64,000 nucleotides of DNA from Parahoeflea halophila (GTDB taxonomy: Bacteria; Pseudomonadota; Alphaproteobacteria; Rhizobiales; Rhizobiaceae), in the NCBI RefSeq assembly GCF_900220985.1, contig NZ_OCPC01000007.1, forward strand, positions 41,194 to 105,193, written 5' to 3'. Each line of letters starts with the position of its first letter. The first letter of the stretch is position 1. The notes beneath the pieces were generated by a model. It made no database searches, had not been told where the DNA came from, and saw only the letters and a list, made by a program, of their open reading frames with translations. The position numbers and the translations under genes were made by a program. Below are positions 17,190 through 25,835 of this stretch, piece by piece.

Positions 17190-18219
17190 GCCCGACACTC
17201 CGGCCGCGAAGGCGACGCACGCCATGACGGGGAAACCTGCGGCGTCGCCCGAAACTGACTTTCCACAATGACCCGATTGCCGGAACCAGCCCCTTGGGCA
17301 GAAAGAGCACGAAAAGCACGAGAATGATTCCGGTCAGCAGCGTGTTGTCGATCATGCTCTGCTGGCCGAGCAGGAACTTGAGATAGGCGAGCCCTGCAGC
17401 CCCGACGATCGGGCCGATGCGGGTACCAAGTCCACCGACGATGCACCAGATGATGATTTCCGCCGATTGCCCGAGACTGAAGAGATTGGGTGTCACGATC
17501 TCTCCCCAATTGGCAAACAGTGCGCCCGCCAGTCCGGCAATCGCCGCGCCGATGGAGAACAGGACAGTCTTGCGCGCGCTGACGTCATAGCCCATCAGCG
17601 CAACGCGTACCTCGTTCTCGCGAATGCCGATGGCCACACGCCCGAAAGAGGATTTCAGCAACCAGCTGACCAGCAGATAGACGATTATCAGGAGAATGGC
17701 GCAGAAATAGAAATACGGGTCGCCATAGATGTAGTCGTTCGGGCGTCCCGGCACATTCAGCGTCTGGAAGCCAGGGATGCCGTTGAAACCGCCGAGCCGC
17801 GCCTTGCCGATTACGTATTCCGGACCGGCCGTCGAACTGATGAACTTGAACAGGATCAGCGTCACCACCAGCGTGATCACGCCGAGATAGACATCCGTCA
17901 ACCGGCCGTAAAACATCATCGCGCCAAGCAGGGCGGCGAAGGCGGCCGGTACGAGAATGGCAAGCAGCATCGGAATGGTGCTGTCGCCGATATTGATGGC
18001 GGCGATTGCGTAGGTATAGGCCCCGAGCCCGAAGAATGCCGCCTGGCCGAAACAGAGAATTCCGCCGAAACCCCAGATCAGGCCGAGGCTGAAACCAAGC
18101 ATGCCGTAAATCACGAGCACTGTCAGCGTAAAGGTGCCGACAATCATCGGCATGATCCAGATCAGCAATGCCGCAACCAGGATCGTGGCCGGCACCTCCT
18201 TTGTCCAGAAGGTCGCCAT
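17182..18219 (-). CDS. Branched-chain amino acid/urea-type ABC permease, LivM/UrtC family
   Basis: 345 residues from ATG 18217-18219; the open frame continues upstream antisense to LivH and is discarded. About ten membrane segments. The conserved cytoplasmic loop FGRVAIGIRENEVRVALMGYDV is the hallmark of LivM proteins. The start overlaps the LivH stop by one base. Confidence 0.9.
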   Translation of the reverse strand: MATFWTKEVPATILVAALLIWIMPMIVGTFTLTVLVIYGMLGFSLGLIWGFGGILCFGQAAFFGLGAYTYAIAAINIGDSTIPMLLAILVPAAFAALLGAMMFYGRLTDVYLGVITLVVTLILFKFISSTAGPEYVIGKARLGGFNGIPGFQTLNVPGRPNDYIYGDPYFYFCAILLIIVYLLVSWLLKSSFGRVAIGIRENEVRVALMGYDVSARKTVLFSIGAAIAGLAGALFANWGEIVTPNLFSLGQSAEIIIWCIVGGLGTRIGPIVGAAGLAYLKFLLGQQSMIDNTLLTGIILVLFVLFLPKGLVPAIGSLWKVSFGRRRRFPRHGVRRLRGRSVGHG

Positions 18220-19085
18220 CACACTCGTCCCTTGAAGAACTTGCCGGTCACACCTTGCGGCAGCAGCCTGAGCAGCACCACCGCAGCCACCAGCAGCGCC
18301 ACCTCTCCCATGACCGGCGAGACTGCGAATGTGAAGATCTGACTGATGAAGCCGAAGAGACCGGAACTCGCCATAAGTCCGGCGATCAGGGACGGGCCGC
18401 CGGCAATGACGGTTATGAAGGCCTTGGCGATATAGGCCCCGCCCGATGTCGGCACCAGACCGACCAGGGGCGCTAGTATGGCGCCCGCAAGCCCCGACAG
18501 CGCCGACCCGCAGAAGAACGTGGCCATGTAGATGCGTTCCGGAGAGTAACCGAGTGCCGCCGCCATATCCGGCAGCTGCATCGCACCGCGCGCGATCAGT
18601 CCGAGCCGGGTGCCCTTGAGCACTGCAAACATGAGGCCGAGCAGGACTATAGCCACCAGGATGATGAAGAAGTTGTAGCCGTTGACCTGGTAGTTTCCGA
18701 CCGTGAATCCTGAAATCGGTGTCGAGATCCCGGTCGTTGTGTTCCCGAAGATCATGGTCACAAGCCCGATGAAGAACAGGCTCAGGCCCCATGTCGCAAG
18801 CATCGTGTCGACCAGCCGGCCATAAAGATGCCGGATCACCAGTCGTTCGACCACCAGTCCGATTAAGCCAACAACCACCGGAGCGATGACAAGCATGGCG
18901 AGAAATATGTTGGCGCCCAGGGTGACCGCCGTGATCGTCACATAGCCGCCCATCATCATGAACTCGCCATGGGCCAGGTTGATCACCTTCATCATGCCGA
19001 ACACGATGGCGAGACCCGCGCTGATCAGAACCAGCGAGGCGACCGCATAGAGCATTTCGACGATGATGACGAATACCAGATCCAT
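18219..19085 (-). CDS. Branched-chain amino acid/urea-type ABC permease, LivH/UrtB family
   Basis: 288 residues with about eight membrane segments. The N-terminal motif GLAIVFGMMKVINLAHGEFMM is the strongest LivH signature, and the loop near 170-190 (RGAMQLPDMAAALGY) replaces the usual RACAQD. This divergence is seen in amide and urea systems. It follows the binding-protein gene by 77 nt. Confidence 0.9.
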   Translation of the reverse strand: MDLVFVIIVEMLYAVASLVLISAGLAIVFGMMKVINLAHGEFMMMGGYVTITAVTLGANIFLAMLVIAPVVVGLIGLVVERLVIRHLYGRLVDTMLATWGLSLFFIGLVTMIFGNTTTGISTPISGFTVGNYQVNGYNFFIILVAIVLLGLMFAVLKGTRLGLIARGAMQLPDMAAALGYSPERIYMATFFCGSALSGLAGAILAPLVGLVPTSGGAYIAKAFITVIAGGPSLIAGLMASSGLFGFISQIFTFAVSPVMGEVALLVAAVVLLRLLPQGVTGKFFKGRV

Positions 19086-19162
19086 GAATGATGGCCTTGG
19101 GTGAGTTGAGGCAGCGGCAGGGGCCGCGCGCCTGGCGGCCCCTCACCGAGCTTGAGAAGGTG

Positions 19163-20383
19163 TCAGATCTGTATTTCGTACTGGGTGTTGTCATCCGGAT
19201 TGGCGACCAGATCGCAGACGGCCTGGGTGTCGATCGGCTGGCGTTGCGGCAAGGTTTCGACAACCCGCATCCCCTGGTTCTCGAATTCCATCAGGTGAAC
19301 ATCGAGAACGGCATGATGGGTCTTGGGGTCGACTGTCACCTTGCCACCGGGGCCGGTGATCGAAATGCCGGTTTCCAGTGCGTCGATGATGGCGTCGCGC
19401 TCGAGCGAGCCGGCGAGGCGAACACCTTCGGCCCAGGTGAGCACGCCGTGATAATTGGAAACCGCAAGTTCGTGCATACCGCCAGCATCGCCGCCGGCAG
19501 CAACCCAGGCTTTCTTGAAGGCTTTGTTTTCCGGTGTCTCCAGTTCCTGGCTGTAATTATAGGCAACCATGATGCCGTTGCCCTCTTCGGCGGTCAGCAC
19601 CTTGTGTTCATTGCCTACGCCCAGGGTCGTCGACGCTAGCGCGATCCGGTCCTTCATGCCCGCCGCGGCCCATTGCCGGAAGAACGAGAGATGAGCTCCG
19701 CCGACCAGCGGTGCGATGACCAGATCCGGACCGGCAGTCTGAATCTTTGCAATGGTCGAACCGAAATCCGAAACATCAAGCGGGAAGAAGTCGACGCCGA
19801 CGGTTTCGCCGCCATTGTCGGCAACGAATTTCTGCAGCCAGCGGGCGGTGATCTGCCCGTAATTGTAGTCGGCGGCAACGATGTAGACCTTCTTGCCCGA
19901 CTTGCCCATCGCGTAGGGCACGAGGGCTTCGGCCTGCTGTGCCGGCGTTACACCGTTGATGAAGATGTTGCGATCGCAGACGCCGCCTTCATAAAGCACA
20001 TTGTAGAAATACAGCGTCTTGTTCTTGTGCAGGGTCTGGCGAATGGCCTCACGTGAAGCCGACAGGATGCCGCCATGGACGACGTCGACCTTGTCCTGGC
20101 GTACCAGCTGCTGGGCATATTGTGAGTAGAGCGCCATGTCGGATTGTGTGTCGTAACCGACGACTTCGACCTGCTTGCCGAGCAGTCCGCCGTCAGCGTT
20201 GATCTGGCTGACGGCCAGCCGCAGTGCCATGTCCATCGGCTTGCCATAGGCATCGAAGATGCCCGAAACATCAAGCACCGATCCAAGTTTGATCGTGTCG
20301 GCGGCCATCACGGCGCGCGGCAGCATGAGCGCACCGGTTGCAGCGGCCGCGGAGGCGAGGAAATGGCGTCTGTTTATCGACAT
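19163..20383 (-). CDS. Amide/urea-type ABC substrate-binding protein (Tat-exported)
   Basis: 406 residues from ATG 20381-20383 behind AAGGA. The N-terminus NRRHFLASAAAA is a twin-arginine signal with cleavage expected near MAA-DTIKLG (about residue 28). The mature part is a type I periplasmic binding fold of the UrtA/FmdD/AmiC group, with KLGSVLDVSG at its start and GGVCDRNIF near the hinge. It delivers ligand to the LivH/LivM permeases. Since the ATPase carries an amidase, the ligand is probably an amide. Tat export suggests folding or a cofactor before export, which is unusual but not unknown for this group. Confidence 0.88.
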   Translation of the reverse strand: MSINRRHFLASAAAATGALMLPRAVMAADTIKLGSVLDVSGIFDAYGKPMDMALRLAVSQINADGGLLGKQVEVVGYDTQSDMALYSQYAQQLVRQDKVDVVHGGILSASREAIRQTLHKNKTLYFYNVLYEGGVCDRNIFINGVTPAQQAEALVPYAMGKSGKKVYIVAADYNYGQITARWLQKFVADNGGETVGVDFFPLDVSDFGSTIAKIQTAGPDLVIAPLVGGAHLSFFRQWAAAGMKDRIALASTTLGVGNEHKVLTAEEGNGIMVAYNYSQELETPENKAFKKAWVAAGGDAGGMHELAVSNYHGVLTWAEGVRLAGSLERDAIIDALETGISITGPGGKVTVDPKTHHAVLDVHLMEFENQGMRVVETLPQRQPIDTQAVCDLVANPDDNTQYEIQI

Positions 20384-20440
20384 ATCGTGTTCCTTCCATA
20401 AGTCGGTTGAGTTGCGGTCAGGCAACCGGGGCAGGTGGTC

Positions 20441-22057
20441 TCAGTCTTTGTCTTTTTGCTTGGTTCGCTGGGCATAATCAGCCGTGCGGCCGGCAAGGTT
20501 CGCGTCAAAATCCAGCCCGATCTCCTCGCCCATCTGCTTCATCGCCGGCAGCCGCACCGCCATGCCGAGAATCTGGTCCATCGCCGCACCGAAGGCATTG
20601 TCCACGCCGGAACCGCCCCCGGATGTGCCGCCATTGCCCATGCCGCCGATCTGGTTGATGCGGATGGAATCGATCTTTTCGACCGGCTTCATCATCTGCG
20701 TCATGATCTCGGGCAGGCGATCGAGCTTGCGCTCCTCGAGGCGCATCCGGATAACGGATTCGCTGAGAGTGTTTTCCGCCTGGTTGAGCGCATGGCGCCC
20801 CGCAGCCTCGGCCTCCATGCGGCGCTGCTCCGTCTCGGCGAGAGACCGCGCGACCTCGGCCTCGCCCTTTGCCTTTGCCAGCATGGTCCCCACATCGCTT
20901 TTGACGCGCGCATCCTCCAGCGCGATATCCTTTTTCTGACGAAGGCTGGAAATCTCCTGTTCCCGCTCGACGACGGCGCGCTCCTTCTGCATCTGCACGC
21001 GTTCTGCCGCGAGCAGGACCTGAGCTCTGGCCTCTTCTTCGGCAGCCTTGGTCGAGGACTCCTCGATCCGCCGCTTGGCGAGCTGGACTTCGTTTTCGAT
21101 ACGGGTTTCCTCGAGCGCCAATACGGCCGCCATCTCGGCACGCCTAAGCGCCTCGTCATTGGCTACCTGCGCGGCCTTCACCCGTTGAGTCTTCTCGATC
21201 CGGGCCTGTTCAGTGGCAAACTCGGCCTGTGCTTCTGCCTGATCCGACCGCGCCCGCGCTTCCGACTCCATCCGCCGGAGGTGCTCTTGCTGCACGATTT
21301 CGGCCTCCTTCTCGGCACGCTGCAACTCGAGTTGCCGCTGGTGCTGCGACAGCCGGCTCTCGCGGATCGCAATTTCGGTCTCGGTCTCGACCCTCACCCG
21401 TGCCTTGCGCTGCTCGGCCACCATCTCGGCAAGCCGGCGCATGCCCTGAGCATTGAAGGCGTTTCCTTCGTTGAGTTGGCTGAGGTCACTCTGGTCGACG
21501 CTGACCAGCGATGTCGAAACCATGGTGAGCCCGAGGCGGGCGGCATGCTCGGCCACAGCCTGGGTCACTTGCGCGGTGTAGCCGGAGCGATCGAGATGAA
21601 TGTCTGCCAGATTGCGCTGGGCGGCGGCATCCTGCATCGCATTGATCAGGGCGCCGGCCACAACCTCGCGGATGGCGTCGCCGCCCCGGGCGATCCGCAT
21701 CCCCAGCACCTGCGCGGCGGTGGCGACACCCTCTGCCGTCGGTTCGACCCGGAGTTCGAATTCCATTTCGATATCGGCGCGAAGCTGATCCTTAGTCAGC
21801 AGCGAGTCGCGCCCCTTGCGGCCGGCCGGAAACGTCACGGACCCCATCGAAACGCGCTGGATCTGGTGCAGAATCGGCAAGGCTAGGCAGCCGCCGTCGA
21901 GAACCACACGCTTGCCTCCCAGACCGGTACGCACCAGCGCGGTGTCGAGTGTCGCCTTGGCAAAATAGCGCTGCAGGAACCAGATCGCGATGATCAGAAA
22001 CAGCGCAATGGTGAGCAGCGAAAACAACCAGACCAAGGCCAAATCCCCCAACGGCAT
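20441..22057 (-). CDS. Flotillin/SPFH-domain membrane protein (YqiK/FloT type)
   Basis: 538 residues. One N-terminal membrane helix (about 9-29) precedes an SPFH domain (about 35-210), then a very long Glu/Ala/Arg-rich coiled coil (about 220-440) and a C-terminal tail with a Gly/Ser-rich stretch (GGMGNGGTSGGGSG). Flotillins organise membrane microdomains and assemble into rings or cages. The gene lies between the AmiC-like regulator gene and the binding-protein gene with the same orientation. Its start is supported by GGGGAAGG upstream. An SPFH protein inside an amide-transport operon suggests it scaffolds the transporter-amidase, which is inference. Confidence 0.88.
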   Translation of the reverse strand: MPLGDLALVWLFSLLTIALFLIIAIWFLQRYFAKATLDTALVRTGLGGKRVVLDGGCLALPILHQIQRVSMGSVTFPAGRKGRDSLLTKDQLRADIEMEFELRVEPTAEGVATAAQVLGMRIARGGDAIREVVAGALINAMQDAAAQRNLADIHLDRSGYTAQVTQAVAEHAARLGLTMVSTSLVSVDQSDLSQLNEGNAFNAQGMRRLAEMVAEQRKARVRVETETEIAIRESRLSQHQRQLELQRAEKEAEIVQQEHLRRMESEARARSDQAEAQAEFATEQARIEKTQRVKAAQVANDEALRRAEMAAVLALEETRIENEVQLAKRRIEESSTKAAEEEARAQVLLAAERVQMQKERAVVEREQEISSLRQKKDIALEDARVKSDVGTMLAKAKGEAEVARSLAETEQRRMEAEAAGRHALNQAENTLSESVIRMRLEERKLDRLPEIMTQMMKPVEKIDSIRINQIGGMGNGGTSGGGSGVDNAFGAAMDQILGMAVRLPAMKQMGEEIGLDFDANLAGRTADYAQRTKQKDKD

Positions 22058-22116
22058 GATGGTCGCCTTCCCCTTTGTCTGGCAGGGGTATCGGCGTCAC
22101 GTAACCATGGAGAATT

Positions 22117-22153
22117 TTATTTTCCTTTTCAAGTAATTTATTTTCCAATTCAA
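22117..22153. promoter_or_regulatory. Tandem 16-bp boxes upstream of the flotillin gene
   Basis: TTATTTTCCTTTTCAA (22117-22132) and TTATTTTCCAATTCAA (22138-22153) start exactly 21 nt apart, two helical turns. A third copy lies at 23353-23368 in the AmiC-like/MarR divergent region. The repeated spacing and the AT-richness against a GC-rich background point to operators for one regulator, most simply the MarR protein. Confidence 0.6.
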
Positions 22154-22174
22154 ATTAATTGCTATCGTATTGGT

Positions 22175-23299
22175 TTATATCTGTTTTATGACTTCGAACA
22201 TGATTCCATCGGCACGGGCCAGGTAAATCGGGGCGCGGTCGACGGCCTGTCTTGGAGAAAATGCCTTCTTCACGCTTCGGTACCGGAACGCCGACCAGGA
22301 GAAGGCATTATGGTCGCGCCAGTCACCTGCTTTACCGTCCATCAGGGCAGCCAGGTAATGCATGCCCTCATACGTCGACTGTCCGATAGCGTTGAGTACC
22401 GGCGCCTTGTCACCGTGCAGGCCGTAATAGCTTTCCTTGAAGGCACAATTGCCGTCGGTTCCCAGCGAACCGAAATAGCTTGCCGAGGAGAAAAAACGTT
22501 TCAGATTGCGGTCTCCACAAGCAAGCAGGCCATTCTCCTCGATGCAACAGGAGAGCCGGATCATCCGCCCGTCCAGCCCTGCTGCGCCGAAGGCTCGGTT
22601 AAATGTCACCGCGTCTTGGCCGACAAGCGAAATCAGCAGCGCCTCGGCACCCGACATCGCGATTTCCTCGACATAGTGAGACATGTTGCGCACCCCGAAA
22701 GGCAGGTAGCGTTCGTAGCACAGCCCGGCACAAAGCTCCTTTAGCTTGAACTTGGCATAGGAATGCGAGGTGTGCGGCCAGACGTAGTCATTGCCGATCA
22801 GCGCCCAGCGCTTGGGCCGGAACTGCAATTGCAGTATTTCCATGGCCGGGCCGAGCTGCTCCTGGGGAGTCTCTCCGATGGCAAAGATCCCCGGCGTGTT
22901 TTCCCCGCCCTCATAAAGCGGCGTGTAGACGTAGGGCACCCGCTGCCGCACCACCTTGCTCAAACGCTGGCGGATGGCACTGATATGCATGCCCACGATA
23001 GCGTCGATCGCATCGGTTTCGATCAGGTCGTTGACGATTTCCTCGACTGGTACCGCCGCCTCCAATGCCGAATCGATCATGATCAGCTGCACTTGACGGC
23101 CGCCGATGCCATTGCCCCGGTTGATCTCTTCCACCGCCAGTTGCGCGGAGGAAATGCAGGAAGGGGCCCAGATTCCTGCCGAACCGCACATCGGGATCAA
23201 CAGCGCGACGCGATAAAAACCCACCGAACTTATCGAAGCCCAGTCTCGGAGGTCGTCCAACTCTGCCGGGAATGCCACAGCGGCCCGGGAAAACTCCAT
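22175..23299 (-). CDS. AmiC-like amide sensor / periplasmic-binding-fold protein without signal peptide
   Basis: 374 residues from ATG 23297-23299, which has AGGGGA 8 nt upstream; an ATG at 23341 lacks a ribosome site. The protein is a type I periplasmic binding fold related to UrtA and AmiC (VALLIPMCGSAGIW, AVEEINRGNGIGGRQV, YTPLYEGGENTPGIF) but has no signal sequence, so it is cytoplasmic like AmiC of Pseudomonas, which senses amides and controls the antiterminator AmiR. No AmiR-like gene is adjacent; a MarR gene is divergent instead. It probably reports ligand to regulation of the downstream operon. A cytoplasmic binding role for the transporter is the alternative. Confidence 0.8.
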   Translation of the reverse strand: MEFSRAAVAFPAELDDLRDWASISSVGFYRVALLIPMCGSAGIWAPSCISSAQLAVEEINRGNGIGGRQVQLIMIDSALEAAVPVEEIVNDLIETDAIDAIVGMHISAIRQRLSKVVRQRVPYVYTPLYEGGENTPGIFAIGETPQEQLGPAMEILQLQFRPKRWALIGNDYVWPHTSHSYAKFKLKELCAGLCYERYLPFGVRNMSHYVEEIAMSGAEALLISLVGQDAVTFNRAFGAAGLDGRMIRLSCCIEENGLLACGDRNLKRFFSSASYFGSLGTDGNCAFKESYYGLHGDKAPVLNAIGQSTYEGMHYLAALMDGKAGDWRDHNAFSWSAFRYRSVKKAFSPRQAVDRAPIYLARADGIMFEVIKQI

Positions 23300-23352
23300 G
23301 CACGTGTCCCCTGTCAGCCGTGCTTGAGGGATTTTCTTCATTGCAATTGATA

Positions 23353-23368
23353 TTATTTTCCAAGTCAA
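23353..23368. promoter_or_regulatory. Third copy of the MarR-region box
   Basis: TTATTTTCCAAGTCAA, 13 of 16 positions invariant across the three copies. It lies in the 103-nt gap between the divergent AmiC-like and marR genes, where it could control both promoters. Confidence 0.55.
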
Positions 23369-23402
23369 CTATTTTCTGCCAAGCGCCATTTCTGGAAAGA
23401 CC

Positions 23403-23816
23403 ATGAAGAATCCGATCGAGTCCTACATCTCCTACACTTTGGCTGCGGCGCACCGGGCCGTGCACCAGTCGCTGACCACTGCATTGAAGCAGCATGGCGT
23501 GCAGGTCGAAGTGTGGCGTGTGCTTGAGACGCTGGACGCGCAGCCAAGCCAGACCATGGGCGAACTGGCGAAAATCGTCTTGATGAACCCGCCGACGCTG
23601 ACCAAGATGGTTGATCGCATGGTCATGGACGGACTCGTCCACCGCCAGGCAGGCAAGAACGATCAGCGGCAAGTCAACCTTATGCTCACCGATCTGGGTC
23701 GAAAACGGATGACACAGGTCAGGCAGGTCGTTCAAAACGAAGACGACGCACTCTGCAACCTGCTCGGTGACAGCGATGTGGCCAGGCTCAATGACATCCT
23801 CGGCCGGTTGATGTAA
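23403..23816 (+). CDS. MarR-family transcriptional regulator
   Basis: 137 residues with GGAAAG before the ATG. The winged helix region TMGELAKIVLMNPPTLTKMVD and the wing KNDQRQVNLMLTDLGRK are typical of MarR proteins, which usually repress divergent or adjacent operons and are released by aromatic or fatty carboxylates. It diverges from the AmiC-like gene. The three boxes listed above are its likely binding sites, and the ligand could be the acid produced by the amidase. Confidence 0.88.
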   Translation: MKNPIESYISYTLAAAHRAVHQSLTTALKQHGVQVEVWRVLETLDAQPSQTMGELAKIVLMNPPTLTKMVDRMVMDGLVHRQAGKNDQRQVNLMLTDLGRKRMTQVRQVVQNEDDALCNLLGDSDVARLNDILGRLM

Positions 23817-23966
23817 CCGGCCATGGCACTCAAACCGGCCAGTCATCGGGGGTGGCAAGATCGGCGGCCCATTTCCAGATGATATCCGTAGCGCCACTCG
23901 TCAGGCAAAGTGGTCACCATCTTACAATAGGTTCGTCCGCGCGGTCCGGGCGCCTGCATTCCGCCA

Positions 23967-25835
23967 TCAAGCGGCACGGCTTTGAGCCAGGGCCCCCAGA
24001 ACCAGATAGCGCATCACATGCTGTTTCAGGCTTGAACAGTGCCGCAGTCCGAGCCTTTCAAGACATTCCGTGTCCGGCGGCGATGTCAGCCCGCGAGCGG
24101 CCAGACGCGTCATTTCCGACCATGACCCGGATGCGTTTTTGAGCGTCGCGAGTGCGGGCAGAAGCCGTTTCTCGGTTTCGGTGAAATCCGTGCCGAAAGG
24201 ATACTCGGGCAACAGAGATTTGCGACGAGGGGCTTTAAGCCAGCCGTTCAATCGTTCAGGCGAGTTGCGGCGCTTGGCAGGGGTAATCTCGAAGTTCGTG
24301 TCGATCTTGCCCGCCTTCTTTGCTTCGGCGAGCAGGTCTGACTGAAAGCGGCTGTCGGCAATTCCGATAAGAGCGGCAATGCATTCCTCATCCGTCTTGC
24401 CCCGGAGATCCGCCACACCGTATTCGGTCACCACGATGTCGCGATAATGCCTCGGCACGGTCTGGTGCGCATAGTCCCAGCGGATATTGGAGATGGTCTT
24501 GCCACCGCTTTTTCGCGTCGCGTTCAGCGTGATGATCGAGCGCCCGTCTTCAAGCGCAAAGGCCTGTTCGACGAAGTTGAACTGGCCGCCGACACCGCTG
24601 ACCACCTTGCCATCTTCCACCCCGTCGGAAATGACAGCGCCGAGGCAGGTGACAATCATGGCATTGTTGACGGACCGCGCATCGCGCCGCGCGGCGCGTT
24701 TCGACATCTCGTCTCCGTAGAGCGAATTGGTGAAGGACACGGGCTTCATGACGATCTTTGCGCGCTGGCTGGCGGGCATATCGCGCAAGGACCGGTAGAA
24801 GTCACGGCATTCGAGAAAGAAGCCAGCATGGATGGCCGCGCCATCGACTTCCCTGCGAATGATCCCGCCCCGAAACAGCTCGAGAATACCGCCGACCAGC
24901 ATCTCGGTCACCGCATAAAGCCCGATTTCGAATGGAGCCAGATGTTGTCCGGAGCCGGAAGAGGCAAAAGGGCTCGCTTCGACCAGAGCCCGATAATCGC
25001 TGTTCTTCTTGTGACGAAGCAGCAGCGACTGGGCGATCGCATCTCCGATGGAGCCGATGCCGATCTGCAGTGTACCGCCGTCTGCCACAAGCTGTGAGAC
25101 ATGCAGGCCGATCGCCATGTCCTGCAGGCTCACTGGTCGGCGCACTACGGAAAACAGCTCGAAGCTGGTCTCCGGATCGTATTCGATGTCGGCTTCGCCA
25201 TCGGGGATTTCAGCCGGTCCCTCCATGAAAGGAAGATGATCGTTGATTTCGACGGCAAATGTGAAATCGGCCTTGCCTTCGCGGCGGGCTGTCAGCAGGT
25301 CGACGGTGATGTCGGTGTTGCAGCTCAGGCTCAACCGGCCGTCCGCGTTGCGGGCAACCAGCTGCGCCACCACATTGGGCTTGAAATCCAGCACATAGGA
25401 CAGCGCATGGGTATAGTTGGCCGGTATGTAGTGCCGCTGCGCATAGCTGTTGCCGAGCCATCGCCCGGCCTGAAAGAAGAACTCCCGGACTTCGATGTTG
25501 GGAGGGAGTGTCCCCTCATCGATCATCTGCGCATAAAGCAACGGTTTGTACCGGCCGAACAACCGATCCGCCGCAGGTTCGAGAAACCGCCGCTGCAGAT
25601 CAGACCCGGCCTTCGGGCGCTGCAGCGTCAACGCCGTCAGAATGGTCAGCCGGATGGCTGGATCCTTGCAGGCGGCGCGGGTGAGCGCGTTGACGAGACT
25701 GTTGGCCTTGCCAAGCCCGAGCGGCAGCGCCAGCCGGATCTCGCCGCCCGTCTGCTCGATCAGTTGCTGCGCCAGGGCCTTGGCATCGGCTGAAGACGAA
25801 TTGTCATTCTCAGGCAAGATCTGCCCATCCCGCAT
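23967..25835 (-). CDS. Acetyl-CoA hydrolase/CoA-transferase family protein
   Basis: About 622 residues from ATG 25833-25835; an in-frame start at 25958 would overlap fadJ extensively. No good ribosome site marks either, so the N-terminus is uncertain. The C-terminal half holds the acetyl-CoA hydrolase/transferase domain, with GVGGQFNFV, ITLNATRKSGGKTISNI and VTEYGVADLRGKT, where the last is diagnostic. The N-terminal half (GIGSIGDAIAQSLL) is the companion CoA-transferase fold. The gene overlaps the end of fadJ and is last in the beta-oxidation operon, so it may recycle CoA from acyl-CoA esters or move it between acids. Confidence 0.82.
   Translation of the reverse strand: MRDGQILPENDNSSSADAKALAQQLIEQTGGEIRLALPLGLGKANSLVNALTRAACKDPAIRLTILTALTLQRPKAGSDLQRRFLEPAADRLFGRYKPLLYAQMIDEGTLPPNIEVREFFFQAGRWLGNSYAQRHYIPANYTHALSYVLDFKPNVVAQLVARNADGRLSLSCNTDITVDLLTARREGKADFTFAVEINDHLPFMEGPAEIPDGEADIEYDPETSFELFSVVRRPVSLQDMAIGLHVSQLVADGGTLQIGIGSIGDAIAQSLLLRHKKNSDYRALVEASPFASSGSGQHLAPFEIGLYAVTEMLVGGILELFRGGIIRREVDGAAIHAGFFLECRDFYRSLRDMPASQRAKIVMKPVSFTNSLYGDEMSKRAARRDARSVNNAMIVTCLGAVISDGVEDGKVVSGVGGQFNFVEQAFALEDGRSIITLNATRKSGGKTISNIRWDYAHQTVPRHYRDIVVTEYGVADLRGKTDEECIAALIGIADSRFQSDLLAEAKKAGKIDTNFEITPAKRRNSPERLNGWLKAPRRKSLLPEYPFGTDFTETEKRLLPALATLKNASGSWSEMTRLAARGLTSPPDTECLERLGLRHCSSLKQHVMRYLVLGALAQSRAA

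Noticed and set aside
20435..21886. 483-codon plus-strand open frame with Leu- and His-rich product
   Set aside because: Mirror image of the coiled-coil coding region of the flotillin gene.
16473..23299. Urea ABC transporter (urtABCDE)
   Set aside because: Permeases and ATPases are of that class, but there is no urease and the ATPase carries an amidase; amide uptake fits better.
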